From positions 1 through 54,017 of the forward strand of contig CALJPQ010000009.1 of NCBI GenBank assembly GCA_937980645.1: 54,017 bases of DNA, in the 5' to 3' direction. The notes beneath the pieces are model-generated. The model was not told where the DNA came from, did no database searches, and saw only the letters and a list, made by a program, of their open reading frames with translations. Shown one piece after another: positions 14,376 through 23,435 of this stretch (position 1 is its first letter; each line of letters starts with the position of its first letter). Source of the stretch: an uncultured Saprospiraceae bacterium. GTDB taxonomy: Bacteria; Bacteroidota; Bacteroidia; Chitinophagales; Saprospiraceae. Made by a program: the position numbers and the translations under genes.

Positions 14376-17300
14376 TTAGTGGGCGACGATCAGTTTGCGC
14401 GTGCCCACGCCTTCAGCGGAGCGCAGGTGGATCCAATAGACGCCTGGGGCAAGGTTTGAGGCATCTATGCGCCAAGTGTTTTGGTGGCCCAAGCGCTGGA
14501 TTTGCAAGAGGCGGCCGGTGGCGTCGAGCAGGGTAGCTTCAGCGTCGGGCGGAGCGGGCTGGAGCAACACGAGTTCGGCGATGCTGCCCGTTGGGTTGGG
14601 GCGCAGGGTCAGGCCTTGCATCCAGTTGGGTTCGCGCGTGCGGACGATATCGTCCACCGAGAGGTTGCTTACTACGAACAGGCAGCCGTTGGCATCGCGG
14701 ATTTCAACACTGTAGCGGCCGGCAGGGATGTTTTTAAGGTCTTCGCTGGTGCCGACCACATTGCCTTGGGCATCGGTCCAGACGAATTGGTAAGGGGGGG
14801 TTCCACCGGTGGGTGTAATGTCGATGGCGCCGATGCTTTGGCTGTTGACGTCGTGGGTTATTGCAGGTTCAGGCACGACGATGGGCGGCGTTATGGTTAC
14901 GCTGAAGGAGCAGCGGCCCACTTTGCCGGCGGCGTCGGTGTAGGCGTAAGTCTGGGTGGTAACGCCTACGGGGAATTCTGAGCCGCTGGGTAGGCCCTCC
15001 TCCAGTTCCCACTCGCCGCCGGCCGCCAGGCAGTTGTCTTGGGCGATGGGTGCGGGGTAGCTCACGGTATTGTCGTACCAGCAGGCAACGATGCTGGCCG
15101 GGCAGGTGAGCACAGGTGGCAGGTTGTCCACAACGCTGACGAGCAGCTCCAGCATGGCAACGTTGCCGTTGGTGTCTTCGGCGGTGATGGTTACCATCTG
15201 CTGGCCCTGATGCGAGCAGTCGAACACCGAGGGCTCGACGGTTACCGATTGCACTGCGCAATTGTCGGTAACGGTGGCACCTAGGGCACTGAGGGAAACC
15301 GTTACAGTGCCGCTGGCACCCAGTTCGAGCACAGTGTTTTGCACGGCAATGGCAGGTGCTTCATTGTCGGTAGCGTTTAGTGTGTAAGCCGTTTCGACAA
15401 TGCACCCGTTAGCGTCGGTGAGCAGCAGCGTGTAGTTGCCAGGAAGCACTTGCTCGAGGTTACTACCGCTGTGGCCATTGCTCCAGGCGTAGGTATAGCC
15501 GCCTGTGCCGCCAGAGACGGTGGTCTGGATGGCACCAGTGGCCTCACCCGAGCAGAGCGGATGCGTCAGGCTGGCCGAGAGTTCTAGCGGTGCGGGTTCG
15601 GTGATGATGCCTTCTACCTCGAGACTGCAGCCATTGGCATCGGTGATGGCGGCCGTGTATGTGCCGGGTGCGAGGTTCTGGATGAAAGCCGTTGTTTCGC
15701 CGTTGCTCCACAAATAGGTGTACGGAGCGGTGCCGCCAGAGAGGTTGACGGACAGAGTGCCGTTGTTCTGGCCGAAGCAGCGCACGTGAGTGGCGATGGG
15801 TTGGGCCGTCAAGGCGCAGCCAAAAGCATTCACGGTAACCGTTTGCACGGAGGTGCAGCCATTTTCATCCGTTACGGTAACGGTATAATTACCGGGTGCC
15901 AGGCCGCTCAAGGTCTGGGTGGTTTCGCCGTTGCTCCAGGCATACGCATAGCTGCCGGTGCCGCCGGTAGGCGTGGCAGTGGCTGTGCCGTCGTTAGCGC
16001 CTACAAATGTTTCGTGGGTGGCGGAGGCGTTGGCCAACAAGCGCTGCGGTTGGGTAATGGTGATTTGCAGCACGTCGGCACAGTTAGCGTTGTCGAGCAC
16101 CTGTACGGTGTAATTACCCGGGGCGAGTTGGGTAACTTCGGCAGTGGTAGCACCATGGCTCCAGGTGTAGCTGACGGGTTCGTTGGCGCCGGTTACGGCG
16201 ATGCGGGCGGTTCCGTCATTAGCGCCGAAGCAGGTTACGTCGGTATGGGTAGCGGTGGCGTCAATGGTGCAATCGAAGGCATTGACGACGACCGATTGGC
16301 TAGCGGTGCAGCCGTTTTCGTCGGTTACGACAACGGTGTATATGCCGGGCGCCAGGTCGGTGATGGTCTGTGTCGTTTCACCAGTGCTCCATTCGTAAGC
16401 GTAACCACCCGTTCCGCCACTGGGGTCGGCAGTGGCTGTGCCGTCATTAATGCCGTTGGCTGTTTGCGGTGTGGCGGAGGCGTTGGGTTGCAGGGCATCG
16501 GGTTGACTGATGGTAGCCGTGGCAATGGCGGTGCAGCCTTCGGTGTCGGTAACGGTTACGGTGTATGTTCCGGCGGCGAGGTTTGTGGCAATAGCGGTTT
16601 CGTTGCCGATGTTCCATAAGAAGGCAAACTCGCCGCTGCCGCCTGTGGGGTTGGCTTGGGCACTGCCATCAGTGCCGCCGAAGCAGGAGACGCTGGCGAC
16701 CTGCTCAGCCGTAGCACTGATGGGTTCGCGCTGGATGACCACAGTGCTAGCGGTGGCTGAGCAGCCATTCGCTTCGTTGTTTACCAGCAGCATGTACGTG
16801 CCGGGAGCATCTACAATGGGCTGCAAAGTGGTGTCGCCAGAGACAATGTTGCCGTCTTGCGTCGTCCACTGATAGCGGATATGCTCCCCCTGAGCAGAGG
16901 CGGTACCGTCGAGGATGACCTGGTGAGCGTTACAATTAAGCGTCGTGGGCGCTATGGCGCTGGCAGTAGGTGGCAGTGTATCGTAATTCACTAAAGCCGT
17001 GGCGGTTGACGTGCAGCCGTTGAGGGTGTCGGTAATGAGCAGGGTGTACTCACCACCCAGCGCGACGACCGGGTTGGGCAACTCGCTTTCAAAGCCCTCT
17101 GGCCCCGTCCAGGCGTAGATAGCATGGGCAGATTGAGTTTCTGAGTTGAGCATTACGGAATCTACGTTACAGGTGAGCGTCCCGCCGGTGGCCTCAGCGC
17201 CAGGCGGAAGCGTATCTATCTTGACGATGGTTGTATCGAATTTCACACAGCCGGTGGCCGAGTCCCGTACTTGCAAGGCATAGGCGCCAATGAAAGAAAC

Positions 17301-18944
17301 TTCCGGACTTTGCTCTTCAGACTCAAAACCGTTAGGCCCTGTCCAGGTAAAGGCTGGACGGGATGCCCCCGTAGTGGTCGTTAGGGTAACGCTAGGAGAA
17401 TCACAGGTGATAGGCCCATGCGATATGATTACAGTGGGCGGCAGGTTTTTGGGCGCTACGAAGGCCGTATCGCGACGGATGCAACCATTGGCGGTATTGG
17501 TTACACGCAGGACGTAGTAGCCGCCCGAGTCCACAGTAGGGGTGAGCGTGCTATCACCCGAGACGATGCGGCCGCCTCCAAAGGGCGTCCAGACATAAGT
17601 GAAGTTGGAGCCGGCGGAGGCTGTCCCTTGCAGTTGTACCTGGGGTATCAGGCAGGTAACGCTGGTGTCGGCTCCGGCGTTGGCATCGGGCGGAGTGATG
17701 TCGGCTGTAACGACGGTAGTAGCCAGCCCTCGGCATTTGGTTACCTCTTCCGTTACCTGAAAGATGTACACCCCGGCAGCGTTGACGATGGGGTTAGGCG
17801 TGTTCGCGCCCGAAACGATGTTCCCGCCCCCGGTGGCCGTCCACTGGTAGGTGTACGAGTTGCTGTAGCCGCCCGACGCTGAGCCTTGCAGTTGAATATT
17901 GGGCACAGCGCATGTGATGACTCCTGGCGGAGCAATGGAGGCCACCGGGTTAGTCGGCGGTGGCATGACCTGGGTAATCGTTTTCGTGCAACCGCGTTGG
18001 TCGGTTACAGTACATGTATAGGTGCCGGCGGTCAAGCCGTCTATTTTCACTCCGGTTTTGCCGTTGCTCCAGGCGTAGGTGTGATTGTCCCAGCCGCCAG
18101 AGGAGGCCACTTCGATGCTGCCCAAGACGCCCTGACATCCTACAGGCGACACTTCAACGACTTGCAACTCTAACGGTGCAGGTGGGTCTTCGACAGTAAT
18201 GGGTCCCGTAGTGCCCGTCCATCCCTGAGCATTGGTTACTGTACATTCGTACACACCGGCGGGGATGTTGGTCAGGTTTTGTGTGGTGGCGCCATTCGAC
18301 CATTGATAGGCGTAGGGCGGGCTGCCACCCGACGCAGAGATAGAAATGGAGCCGGTGCTGGTACCATAGCAGCGGACATGCTGAACATTGGTTACGTTTA
18401 CATTCACCACTAAAGGTGGGCAATACGTACTGCGCGCCGCCCACAGACCGGAAGCGGACTGCTGCCCAACGTGATACACTTTTCGGTCAGCCGGGCAGAC
18501 CATGTAAATGGTTGGATAAAAGGACACCTGGTACATCGCGCGAACTCCGCAATTGTCCGCAATAGGATAGGGCGTGCCGGCGGCCCAGTTGCCTTGCGTG
18601 CCACCCACACACCCTGGCGAGTTGGTGATGCACTGTACAGTGGTGTTGCAGTCGCCCTCAATCATAAGCACAAAGGCCTCATTTGTGCCTGGTGGGCCGT
18701 ACTGGTTCCACAGGTCTTTGAGGGCATTGCTGTTGTGGTAACTCCAGCAAGGGCCGCACCAGGTGGCAAAAAAGTCGAGGTACACCGTTTTGCCCTGGTC
18801 GAGCAGAGTGTACAGGGTGTGAGAGTTGCCGTAGATGTCCACAACTGTAAAATTAGGCGCAGTGCTACCATTAGGCATCTGGCCTGTGAGGGAATGGACA
18901 CACAGCAAACATCCTCCCAACAGGCAGAGTAGACGTTGTTTCAT
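14376..18944 (-). CDS. Giant secreted protein: thioredoxin-like domain, SprB/PKD/HYR modules, T9SS sorting domain
   Basis: This 1522-residue protein starts with a signal peptide (MKQRLLCLLGGCLLCVHSL). A TlpA/thioredoxin-like domain spans about residues 28-175 and keeps the redox pair FFATWCGPCW (Cys63 and Cys66). SprB-type repeats (about 180-325), PKD-like modules (about 330-750) and a second SprB block (about 750-1170, with VSCFGGTDGSAQA, VTCFGANDG, VRCFGQNNG and WSNGETTQ) come next. A HYR-like module (about 1275-1350) and a T9SS sorting domain (from about 1441, LRPNPTGSIA to RKLIVAH) finish it. SprB-repeat proteins are surface adhesins, some moved by the gliding motor. A redox domain at the tip is unusual. 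The frame opens 17 codons earlier; the start used gives a proper signal peptide. Confidence 0.9.
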   Translation of the reverse strand: MKQRLLCLLGGCLLCVHSLTGQMPNGSTAPNFTVVDIYGNSHTLYTLLDQGKTVYLDFFATWCGPCWSYHNSNALKDLWNQYGPPGTNEAFVLMIEGDCNTTVQCITNSPGCVGGTQGNWAAGTPYPIADNCGVRAMYQVSFYPTIYMVCPADRKVYHVGQQSASGLWAARSTYCPPLVVNVNVTNVQHVRCYGTSTGSISISASGGSPPYAYQWSNGATTQNLTNIPAGVYECTVTNAQGWTGTTGPITVEDPPAPLELQVVEVSPVGCQGVLGSIEVASSGGWDNHTYAWSNGKTGVKIDGLTAGTYTCTVTDQRGCTKTITQVMPPPTNPVASIAPPGVITCAVPNIQLQGSASGGYSNSYTYQWTATGGGNIVSGANTPNPIVNAAGVYIFQVTEEVTKCRGLATTVVTADITPPDANAGADTSVTCLIPQVQLQGTASAGSNFTYVWTPFGGGRIVSGDSTLTPTVDSGGYYVLRVTNTANGCIRRDTAFVAPKNLPPTVIISHGPITCDSPSVTLTTTTGASRPAFTWTGPNGFESEEQSPEVSFIGAYALQVRDSATGCVKFDTTIVKIDTLPPGAEATGGTLTCNVDSVMLNSETQSAHAIYAWTGPEGFESELPNPVVALGGEYTLLITDTLNGCTSTATALVNYDTLPPTASAIAPTTLNCNAHQVILDGTASAQGEHIRYQWTTQDGNIVSGDTTLQPIVDAPGTYMLLVNNEANGCSATASTVVIQREPISATAEQVASVSCFGGTDGSAQANPTGGSGEFAFLWNIGNETAIATNLAAGTYTVTVTDTEGCTAIATATISQPDALQPNASATPQTANGINDGTATADPSGGTGGYAYEWSTGETTQTITDLAPGIYTVVVTDENGCTASQSVVVNAFDCTIDATATHTDVTCFGANDGTARIAVTGANEPVSYTWSHGATTAEVTQLAPGNYTVQVLDNANCADVLQITITQPQRLLANASATHETFVGANDGTATATPTGGTGSYAYAWSNGETTQTLSGLAPGNYTVTVTDENGCTSVQTVTVNAFGCALTAQPIATHVRCFGQNNGTLSVNLSGGTAPYTYLWSNGETTAFIQNLAPGTYTAAITDANGCSLEVEGIITEPAPLELSASLTHPLCSGEATGAIQTTVSGGTGGYTYAWSNGHSGSNLEQVLPGNYTLLLTDANGCIVETAYTLNATDNEAPAIAVQNTVLELGASGTVTVSLSALGATVTDNCAVQSVTVEPSVFDCSHQGQQMVTITAEDTNGNVAMLELLVSVVDNLPPVLTCPASIVACWYDNTVSYPAPIAQDNCLAAGGEWELEEGLPSGSEFPVGVTTQTYAYTDAAGKVGRCSFSVTITPPIVVPEPAITHDVNSQSIGAIDITPTGGTPPYQFVWTDAQGNVVGTSEDLKNIPAGRYSVEIRDANGCLFVVSNLSVDDIVRTREPNWMQGLTLRPNPTGSIAELVLLQPAPPDAEATLLDATGRLLQIQRLGHQNTWRIDASNLAPGVYWIHLRSAEGVGTRKLIVAH

Positions 18945-19010
18945 AAGCGGGAGAGCAGTTAGTATGTAGGTAAAAAAAACCATCATTTCGCTCATGGGCG
19001 AAAAACGGTC

Positions 19011-19018
19011 GAAAGGTA
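19011..19018 (-). promoter_or_regulatory. Possible -7 box for the redoxin-SprB gene
   Basis: TACCTTTC on the minus strand has one mismatch to TAnnTTTG and lies 67 bases upstream of the start at 18944. Confidence 0.3.
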
Positions 19019-19140
19019 GACTTTTCTAGCAATGTTACCAGCGATTTTTCTAAAAAAATCCCGCCTCAGCAACGCAGCCTCGCGCGTGCAAAACACGGAG
19101 GCATAATTCCTGCATTTTGCATCAGTTTTACAGTCGGCAT

Positions 19141-21753
19141 TTACTGCTCTGTTAGGCGATAAGCATAGACTTCCGTGTCATATCCCACGACCAACCAACG
19201 CTCCTGAGGGTGGACGGGAAGCAGGTCAAAAGGAGTATGGCCGCCCACTGGAAAGCCCGCGGACAGGCGGCCATTCTGGTCGAGCAAGAAAACCTGTCGG
19301 GAGGCGCGGCACAGAATACCAAAATGGTGCTCGCCTGCGGCCCACAACGTATCGGCGGGTGCAGGGAGTGTTAGCTCTGCTGGGCGCGGGCTGTTGCTGT
19401 AAAGCGGGCGAACGACGACGCGCTGCTGACCGACGATGGCAACGAGGGGAATGTTCTCGCTTCCGGAAGTTTTTAACGTTGCACTCCTATAGCGCTGTTG
19501 GATATTCCAACCCAGTGGATATTCCACCACCTGGCCCGTAGTGGAACAGCGGAAGGCGCGTCCAGCGTCATTGATGCATAGAATATAAGGTGTGTTTTTT
19601 TCCCAAATACACAAGGGTGGAGTGGTGGTGAAACTACCCTGGAGTTGCACATCAGCGAAATGTTTGTTACCTGCGCGATCGGCACATATCAGGCGGCCTT
19701 GGGGCGTGAGGGCAGCTATGTAGTCTTTGTTCGCCCAGGCAAAGTGCAGCAGAGGGTGCTCTACACGCCCGGCGCCGGCTTTAGGATTCCAGCCGGGTAG
19801 GGGGCGCCCGTAGGCATCGAAGCCATACAGGTTGCTGTTAGCACAGGCGATGAACAGACCGTATCGGCGCGCACTTTCCAAAGACAAGACGAGGACACCA
19901 TTAGTGGCGGGTGATTGCAGGCGTAAGGGGAAGCCCAGCGCTTCGCGTCCCTGGTCATCGAGCATCCACAGCGCCTCGGCAGTGCTGAACACATAGTGCC
20001 GCTGGCCGCCCGGCAATCCTTCCAGCAGGTGAATGCCAGAGCGAATGGGCTGGCCCAGCACCTTGCTCCAGCGCAGGCGCCCGCCGGCCTCGAAGCAGTG
20101 CAGGTGCCCCTGCGCGTCTTGCGCCATCACCAGCGGGGTTGGCTCCGCTTCAGAAGGTGCTATCCATTGTGGTACGCCTACAACGGCTGCAGGCAGGGAG
20201 GTCTTCCACATCAGGCTGAGCGCTGCTGCTGCGGGACGGCTGATGCGCTGCTGCTCCAGACGGGCGCGCCACACGCCGCGGCCCTTGGGCTGGAAGTCCA
20301 GCCCTATCAGACCTTTTGCAGCCAGGCGGCGTACCTCGGCCTGAGTTTCCTTAGCCTGTGCCATCAGTATTTTTTGCGCCAGCAGAGGCAAATAGCGCCC
20401 GTTGGCCAGGGTGGCCCACTGGCTTTCGGGGCGCTGGTGCGAGAGCAGCGTCAGATAGTCGGGGTCGTTGCCCAGCGTCTGGCTGACGATGTATTTATCC
20501 AGCCACAGCTCCAGCGCAGCTGCAGAAGGTGCAAAGACGACATAACCGTCGAACACGGCGCAGGCAGGGTTTGGCATATGCTTTTCAGTGTCGCGGAACA
20601 GCAACGGTGCCAGCAGCGCAGGGTCGAGGAACTGGCGGATCTCGAAAGCGTGGTATCGATAGCGACGCACCATGCCGCTTCGGGTGCCATATTCTTCGAG
20701 CAGCTGGTGTGCCAGGCCTTCGTCGCGTACGGAGCACACCCAGGCGCCGTCGAAGGTAACACCGCCGGCTTGTGGCTCCAGCCACACTAAGGCCGCCTCT
20801 CGCCCACACCAGGGGAGGATGTATTGTTTAAATGCGGCATCATTTCGGCCCGATTGAGCAAAAGCGGCCAGTGCCTGGCCGGGCTGCTCGCTGGTATGCC
20901 AGGTGTAGAACGCTACGTGGTCGGGCAGGATCGCCGACATCGGCATGCGGGTTAGCGCTTTGCCCAAAGGTTGTGCCATTGAGGTACGCACCAGCACCTC
21001 GCTGCTGTCGGGCCAAAGCCCCACGGCTGCAGCTTCTATGGCCATCGCCAGTGCCTGGGCAACGTCACTCCAGCCTGGCGCCAGTATCGCCTCAGCGCGC
21101 TCCGCTATCACACCCGGGCGCGCCAACACCGCTACAGGTGCCTTCGTAAGATCGGCTTGCCTCAACCACCATCCATCACGACGGCTCAGCTGCACCAGCG
21201 CCTCCTCGACCAGATAGGAAAAGCGCGATGCCAGCAAAAGGTTGCCCCGCACCGCCGTGACCCATTGCCTGCCGTCACCGCGATACTCGTAAATATCGTG
21301 GCCCTTAAACCGATAGACCGACCACGCTTCTTCTGCCGCCGTACCAGCCAACACACGCCTTGCATCCAGGCCTTCGCCGGCATCGAGCACCAGCAGCGGC
21401 TGCAAACTGTCGTTGGCATGCAGGCTGAAGACAGCAGCCTGAGGCCGAGCTGCCCACCATTGCTCCACCTCAGGCGTCAACAGGGCCGAAATACTCTGCA
21501 CGGCAGCGCGGTATTGCTTCAGAAGAGGCCGCGAGTTGGCGTCTTTATCACCGGGCGGAAAAACAGCATTCAGCCCGCCCATGCCTTGCCGGGCGTACAG
21601 CACCACGGCGGCTTGCTCCGACGCCGCATGAAGCGGAGTGTAGGGCCGTTTTTCCCATAAAAAATAAAAAATGACGCCGGCTGTAGCTAAAAACGCTCCG
21701 ATAAGCACCCAACGGCGGTTCGGCGGCAGGGTATTCAGGAAAGAAAACGTCAT
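19141..21753 (-). CDS. Membrane-anchored protein with DUF3352-like and beta-propeller-like halves
   Basis: This 870-residue protein has one N-terminal membrane span (about residues 14-34, VLIGAFLATAGVIFYFLW), so most of it should lie in the periplasm. The first 500 residues resemble DUF3352-type proteins of unknown role in composition and layout. The second half repeats a pattern of a hydrophobic strand, Asp, Gly and GFP/GWN (MLDDQGREALGFPL, GFDAYGRPLPGWN, LLDQNGRLSAGFPV). That pattern is typical of PQQ-like or WD-type propeller blades. No catalytic motif is visible, so binding or scaffolding is more likely than catalysis. The start at 21753 is chosen because a TACCTTTG box sits 18 bases upstream of it; the open frame begins 17 codons earlier. 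Confidence 0.7.
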   Translation of the reverse strand: MTFSFLNTLPPNRRWVLIGAFLATAGVIFYFLWEKRPYTPLHAASEQAAVVLYARQGMGGLNAVFPPGDKDANSRPLLKQYRAAVQSISALLTPEVEQWWAARPQAAVFSLHANDSLQPLLVLDAGEGLDARRVLAGTAAEEAWSVYRFKGHDIYEYRGDGRQWVTAVRGNLLLASRFSYLVEEALVQLSRRDGWWLRQADLTKAPVAVLARPGVIAERAEAILAPGWSDVAQALAMAIEAAAVGLWPDSSEVLVRTSMAQPLGKALTRMPMSAILPDHVAFYTWHTSEQPGQALAAFAQSGRNDAAFKQYILPWCGREAALVWLEPQAGGVTFDGAWVCSVRDEGLAHQLLEEYGTRSGMVRRYRYHAFEIRQFLDPALLAPLLFRDTEKHMPNPACAVFDGYVVFAPSAAALELWLDKYIVSQTLGNDPDYLTLLSHQRPESQWATLANGRYLPLLAQKILMAQAKETQAEVRRLAAKGLIGLDFQPKGRGVWRARLEQQRISRPAAAALSLMWKTSLPAAVVGVPQWIAPSEAEPTPLVMAQDAQGHLHCFEAGGRLRWSKVLGQPIRSGIHLLEGLPGGQRHYVFSTAEALWMLDDQGREALGFPLRLQSPATNGVLVLSLESARRYGLFIACANSNLYGFDAYGRPLPGWNPKAGAGRVEHPLLHFAWANKDYIAALTPQGRLICADRAGNKHFADVQLQGSFTTTPPLCIWEKNTPYILCINDAGRAFRCSTTGQVVEYPLGWNIQQRYRSATLKTSGSENIPLVAIVGQQRVVVRPLYSNSPRPAELTLPAPADTLWAAGEHHFGILCRASRQVFLLDQNGRLSAGFPVGGHTPFDLLPVHPQERWLVVGYDTEVYAYRLTEQ

Positions 21754-21770
21754 TTGGGTCGCTTTTGGGG

Positions 21771-21778
21771 CAAAGGTA
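21771..21778 (-). promoter_or_regulatory. -7 promoter box for the DUF3352-like gene
   Basis: TACCTTTG on the minus strand is 18 bases upstream of the ATG at 21753 and inside the longer open frame, so it supports the shorter protein. Confidence 0.55.
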
Positions 21779-21914
21779 GCACCCCGAAGCGCTGGAAAAG
21801 GCAAGCAACAGCCCGGCTTAAAGGTATTCTTAGCCTCTGGCGCTACGCCGGAATGCCCACCACCACAAGAGCGCTTTCATGAAGGCACATTGCCAGAGAC
21901 GTCCAACCTCTTTC

Positions 21915-22280
21915 TCATTTGCGAATGAAATACACTGCTAACACCAGCAAAGCAAAGCCCACGTAGTGATTCCATTTGAGGGTTTCGTTTTTGAAAAAAA
22001 ACAGGGTAAAGCCCACAAATACCAGCAGGGTGATGATTTCCTGAATAACCTTCAAGTGCAGCAGCGAGAACGGCCCGCCATTGCCCTGGTAACCAATTCG
22101 GTTGGCCGGCACCATGAAGCAGTATTCCAAAAAGGCGATAAGCCAGCTGGCTATGACGACGCCAAAAAGCCCGGTTTTTTTAAAAAAAGCCAGCTGCTGA
22201 AACTTCAGGTGGCCGTACCAGGCAAAAGTCATGAAGACGTTAGAAATGAGGAGCAAGGCAATGGTGAGCAGTCCTTTCAT
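21915..22280 (-). CDS. DMT-type small membrane protein (DUF486)
   Basis: This 121-residue protein has four predicted membrane spans and the family landmarks SNVFMTFAWYGHLK near the start, ASWLIAFLEYCFMVPANRIGY in the middle and QEIITLLVFVGFTLFFF after it. DUF486 proteins are half-size members of the drug/metabolite transporter superfamily and probably work as dimers. No substrate is known. The length is typical. It is transcribed from the minus strand, with the lipoprotein gene 91 bases upstream in the same direction. No TAnnTTTG box was seen in that gap, so the two may share a transcript. Confidence 0.9.
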   Translation of the reverse strand: MKGLLTIALLLISNVFMTFAWYGHLKFQQLAFFKKTGLFGVVIASWLIAFLEYCFMVPANRIGYQGNGGPFSLLHLKVIQEIITLLVFVGFTLFFFKNETLKWNHYVGFALLVLAVYFIRK

Positions 22281-22371
22281 ACGATTGGGCGCGAAATGTG
22301 GGCAAACATCCGCAAAAATTCCGCCATCGGGCGGGCACCATTTTGGAGAAGGCCGCTGTTGGCACGGCCCG

Positions 22372-23301
22372 TTAGCGAAAGAACTGGAGTTGCAGCGAGT
22401 CTCGCAGGGCTTCGCTGGCGTTGTCGTTTTGGTTCCAGTAGTCGCTCATCCGGATGCGGCGCAGGGTGGCGCGGGTGGTGATTTGCCCGTTGTCGGTTTC
22501 CTCCCATCCCAGGATGCGGTGCGGCCAGGCAGTCTCGAAGCGGATGCGCAGCTGCCGGGGCAGGCTGCGGTACTGTACACGCAGAACGCTTTCCTTTTCG
22601 CCGTTTTCGATGCGGAGAGAGGCCTCATGAGCTTGAAGCGGAAGGTGTTGGAATCGGAAGAAAAGCAGGGAGGGTAGTAAATTTATTTTTTCTCTGTTTT
22701 CAAAGCGCCCGGGGTGTAAGCGCAGCGCCGTCCAGAGTTCGTCTTCGAGCAGGTCGGGGCGAAGCGTCTGGTCAGTGTCGCCTTCGCGCTCGAAGTAGGA
22801 GAATTGTCGGAACCGATAGGCATTGTCGGCCTGTTGATTGGCCTGCGCAAAGACCTGTCCGCACCAGTCCTGGATGCTCCAGCTCGCTTTCAGGGCGCGG
22901 TGGTCGAGTGTGTCTATCGGTGAAAAGACCGACATCATGATCGAATAGTCGTACATACCGGTAAGAAAGCGGCGCAAGGCATTGATTTTGAGCACAGGCG
23001 TGCGGTCGAGGCCGGCTGCCTCGGGGGTATCCAATTTGACCTGCTTCTGGGCGGAGAAGTCTTCTGTAACCAAGACATTCACTTGTTGGGCGCGGCGCAT
23101 CTGACCATAGCGGCGCTGCTCGACGTCGAAGACGCTGATTTCGGCCTTGCCCTGGTGCCAGTAACGAGGCGTTGCGGCAGGCAAGGCTGCTGGCGTGTTG
23201 TCAGCTACTGAGGCCGACTGGTTCGCCCGATTGCTACAAGCACTCCCTGCCAGCAGGGCTATGGCCGCGGCAGAAAGGTGAAGGAGAAAAGGCTGAGCCA
23301 T
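22372..23301 (-). CDS. Putative lipoprotein of unknown function
   Basis: This 309-residue protein has a hydrophobic N-terminus ending in LLAGSACSNR, a loose lipobox with Cys near residue 22, so membrane anchoring as a lipoprotein is likely. A low-complexity Ala/Ser/Pro linker follows, then a mixed alpha/beta domain with YWHQGKAEISVFDVEQ and INALRRFLTGMYDYSIMMSVFSPID. Those phrases resemble secreted Bacteroidota proteins of unknown role that track septum-like or carbohydrate loci, but I cannot assign a family. The C-terminal half contains ILGWEETDNGQITTRATLRRIRMSDYW. The start is the internal ATG that gives a signal sequence; the open frame begins 23 codons earlier. It is divergent from the Nudix gene 134 bases away. 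Confidence 0.7.
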   Translation of the reverse strand: MAQPFLLHLSAAAIALLAGSACSNRANQSASVADNTPAALPAATPRYWHQGKAEISVFDVEQRRYGQMRRAQQVNVLVTEDFSAQKQVKLDTPEAAGLDRTPVLKINALRRFLTGMYDYSIMMSVFSPIDTLDHRALKASWSIQDWCGQVFAQANQQADNAYRFRQFSYFEREGDTDQTLRPDLLEDELWTALRLHPGRFENREKINLLPSLLFFRFQHLPLQAHEASLRIENGEKESVLRVQYRSLPRQLRIRFETAWPHRILGWEETDNGQITTRATLRRIRMSDYWNQNDNASEALRDSLQLQFFR

Positions 23302-23435
23302 AAAAAGAGTGGGTTTGTGCGATGAAAAGCCATGGCACCTGGATAGAAACGCCCGGCACCAACTTGTCATAAACAGCCTGTGCGGAAAACGGGTTCACAA
23401 GAAATCGGCGCGCATTCACTACCTTGCCCGCCTAA

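Noticed and set aside
15786..16619. Plus-strand open frame of 277 codons within the SprB-repeat gene
   Set aside because: Gly/Val-rich shadow of the repeated Thr/Ala codons on the coding strand, in step with the SprB repeats.
14376..18995. Periodic repeats that could be read as a CRISPR array
   Set aside because: The repeats are in frame, long and variable, and encode SprB/PKD modules; there are no short identical repeats with unique spacers.
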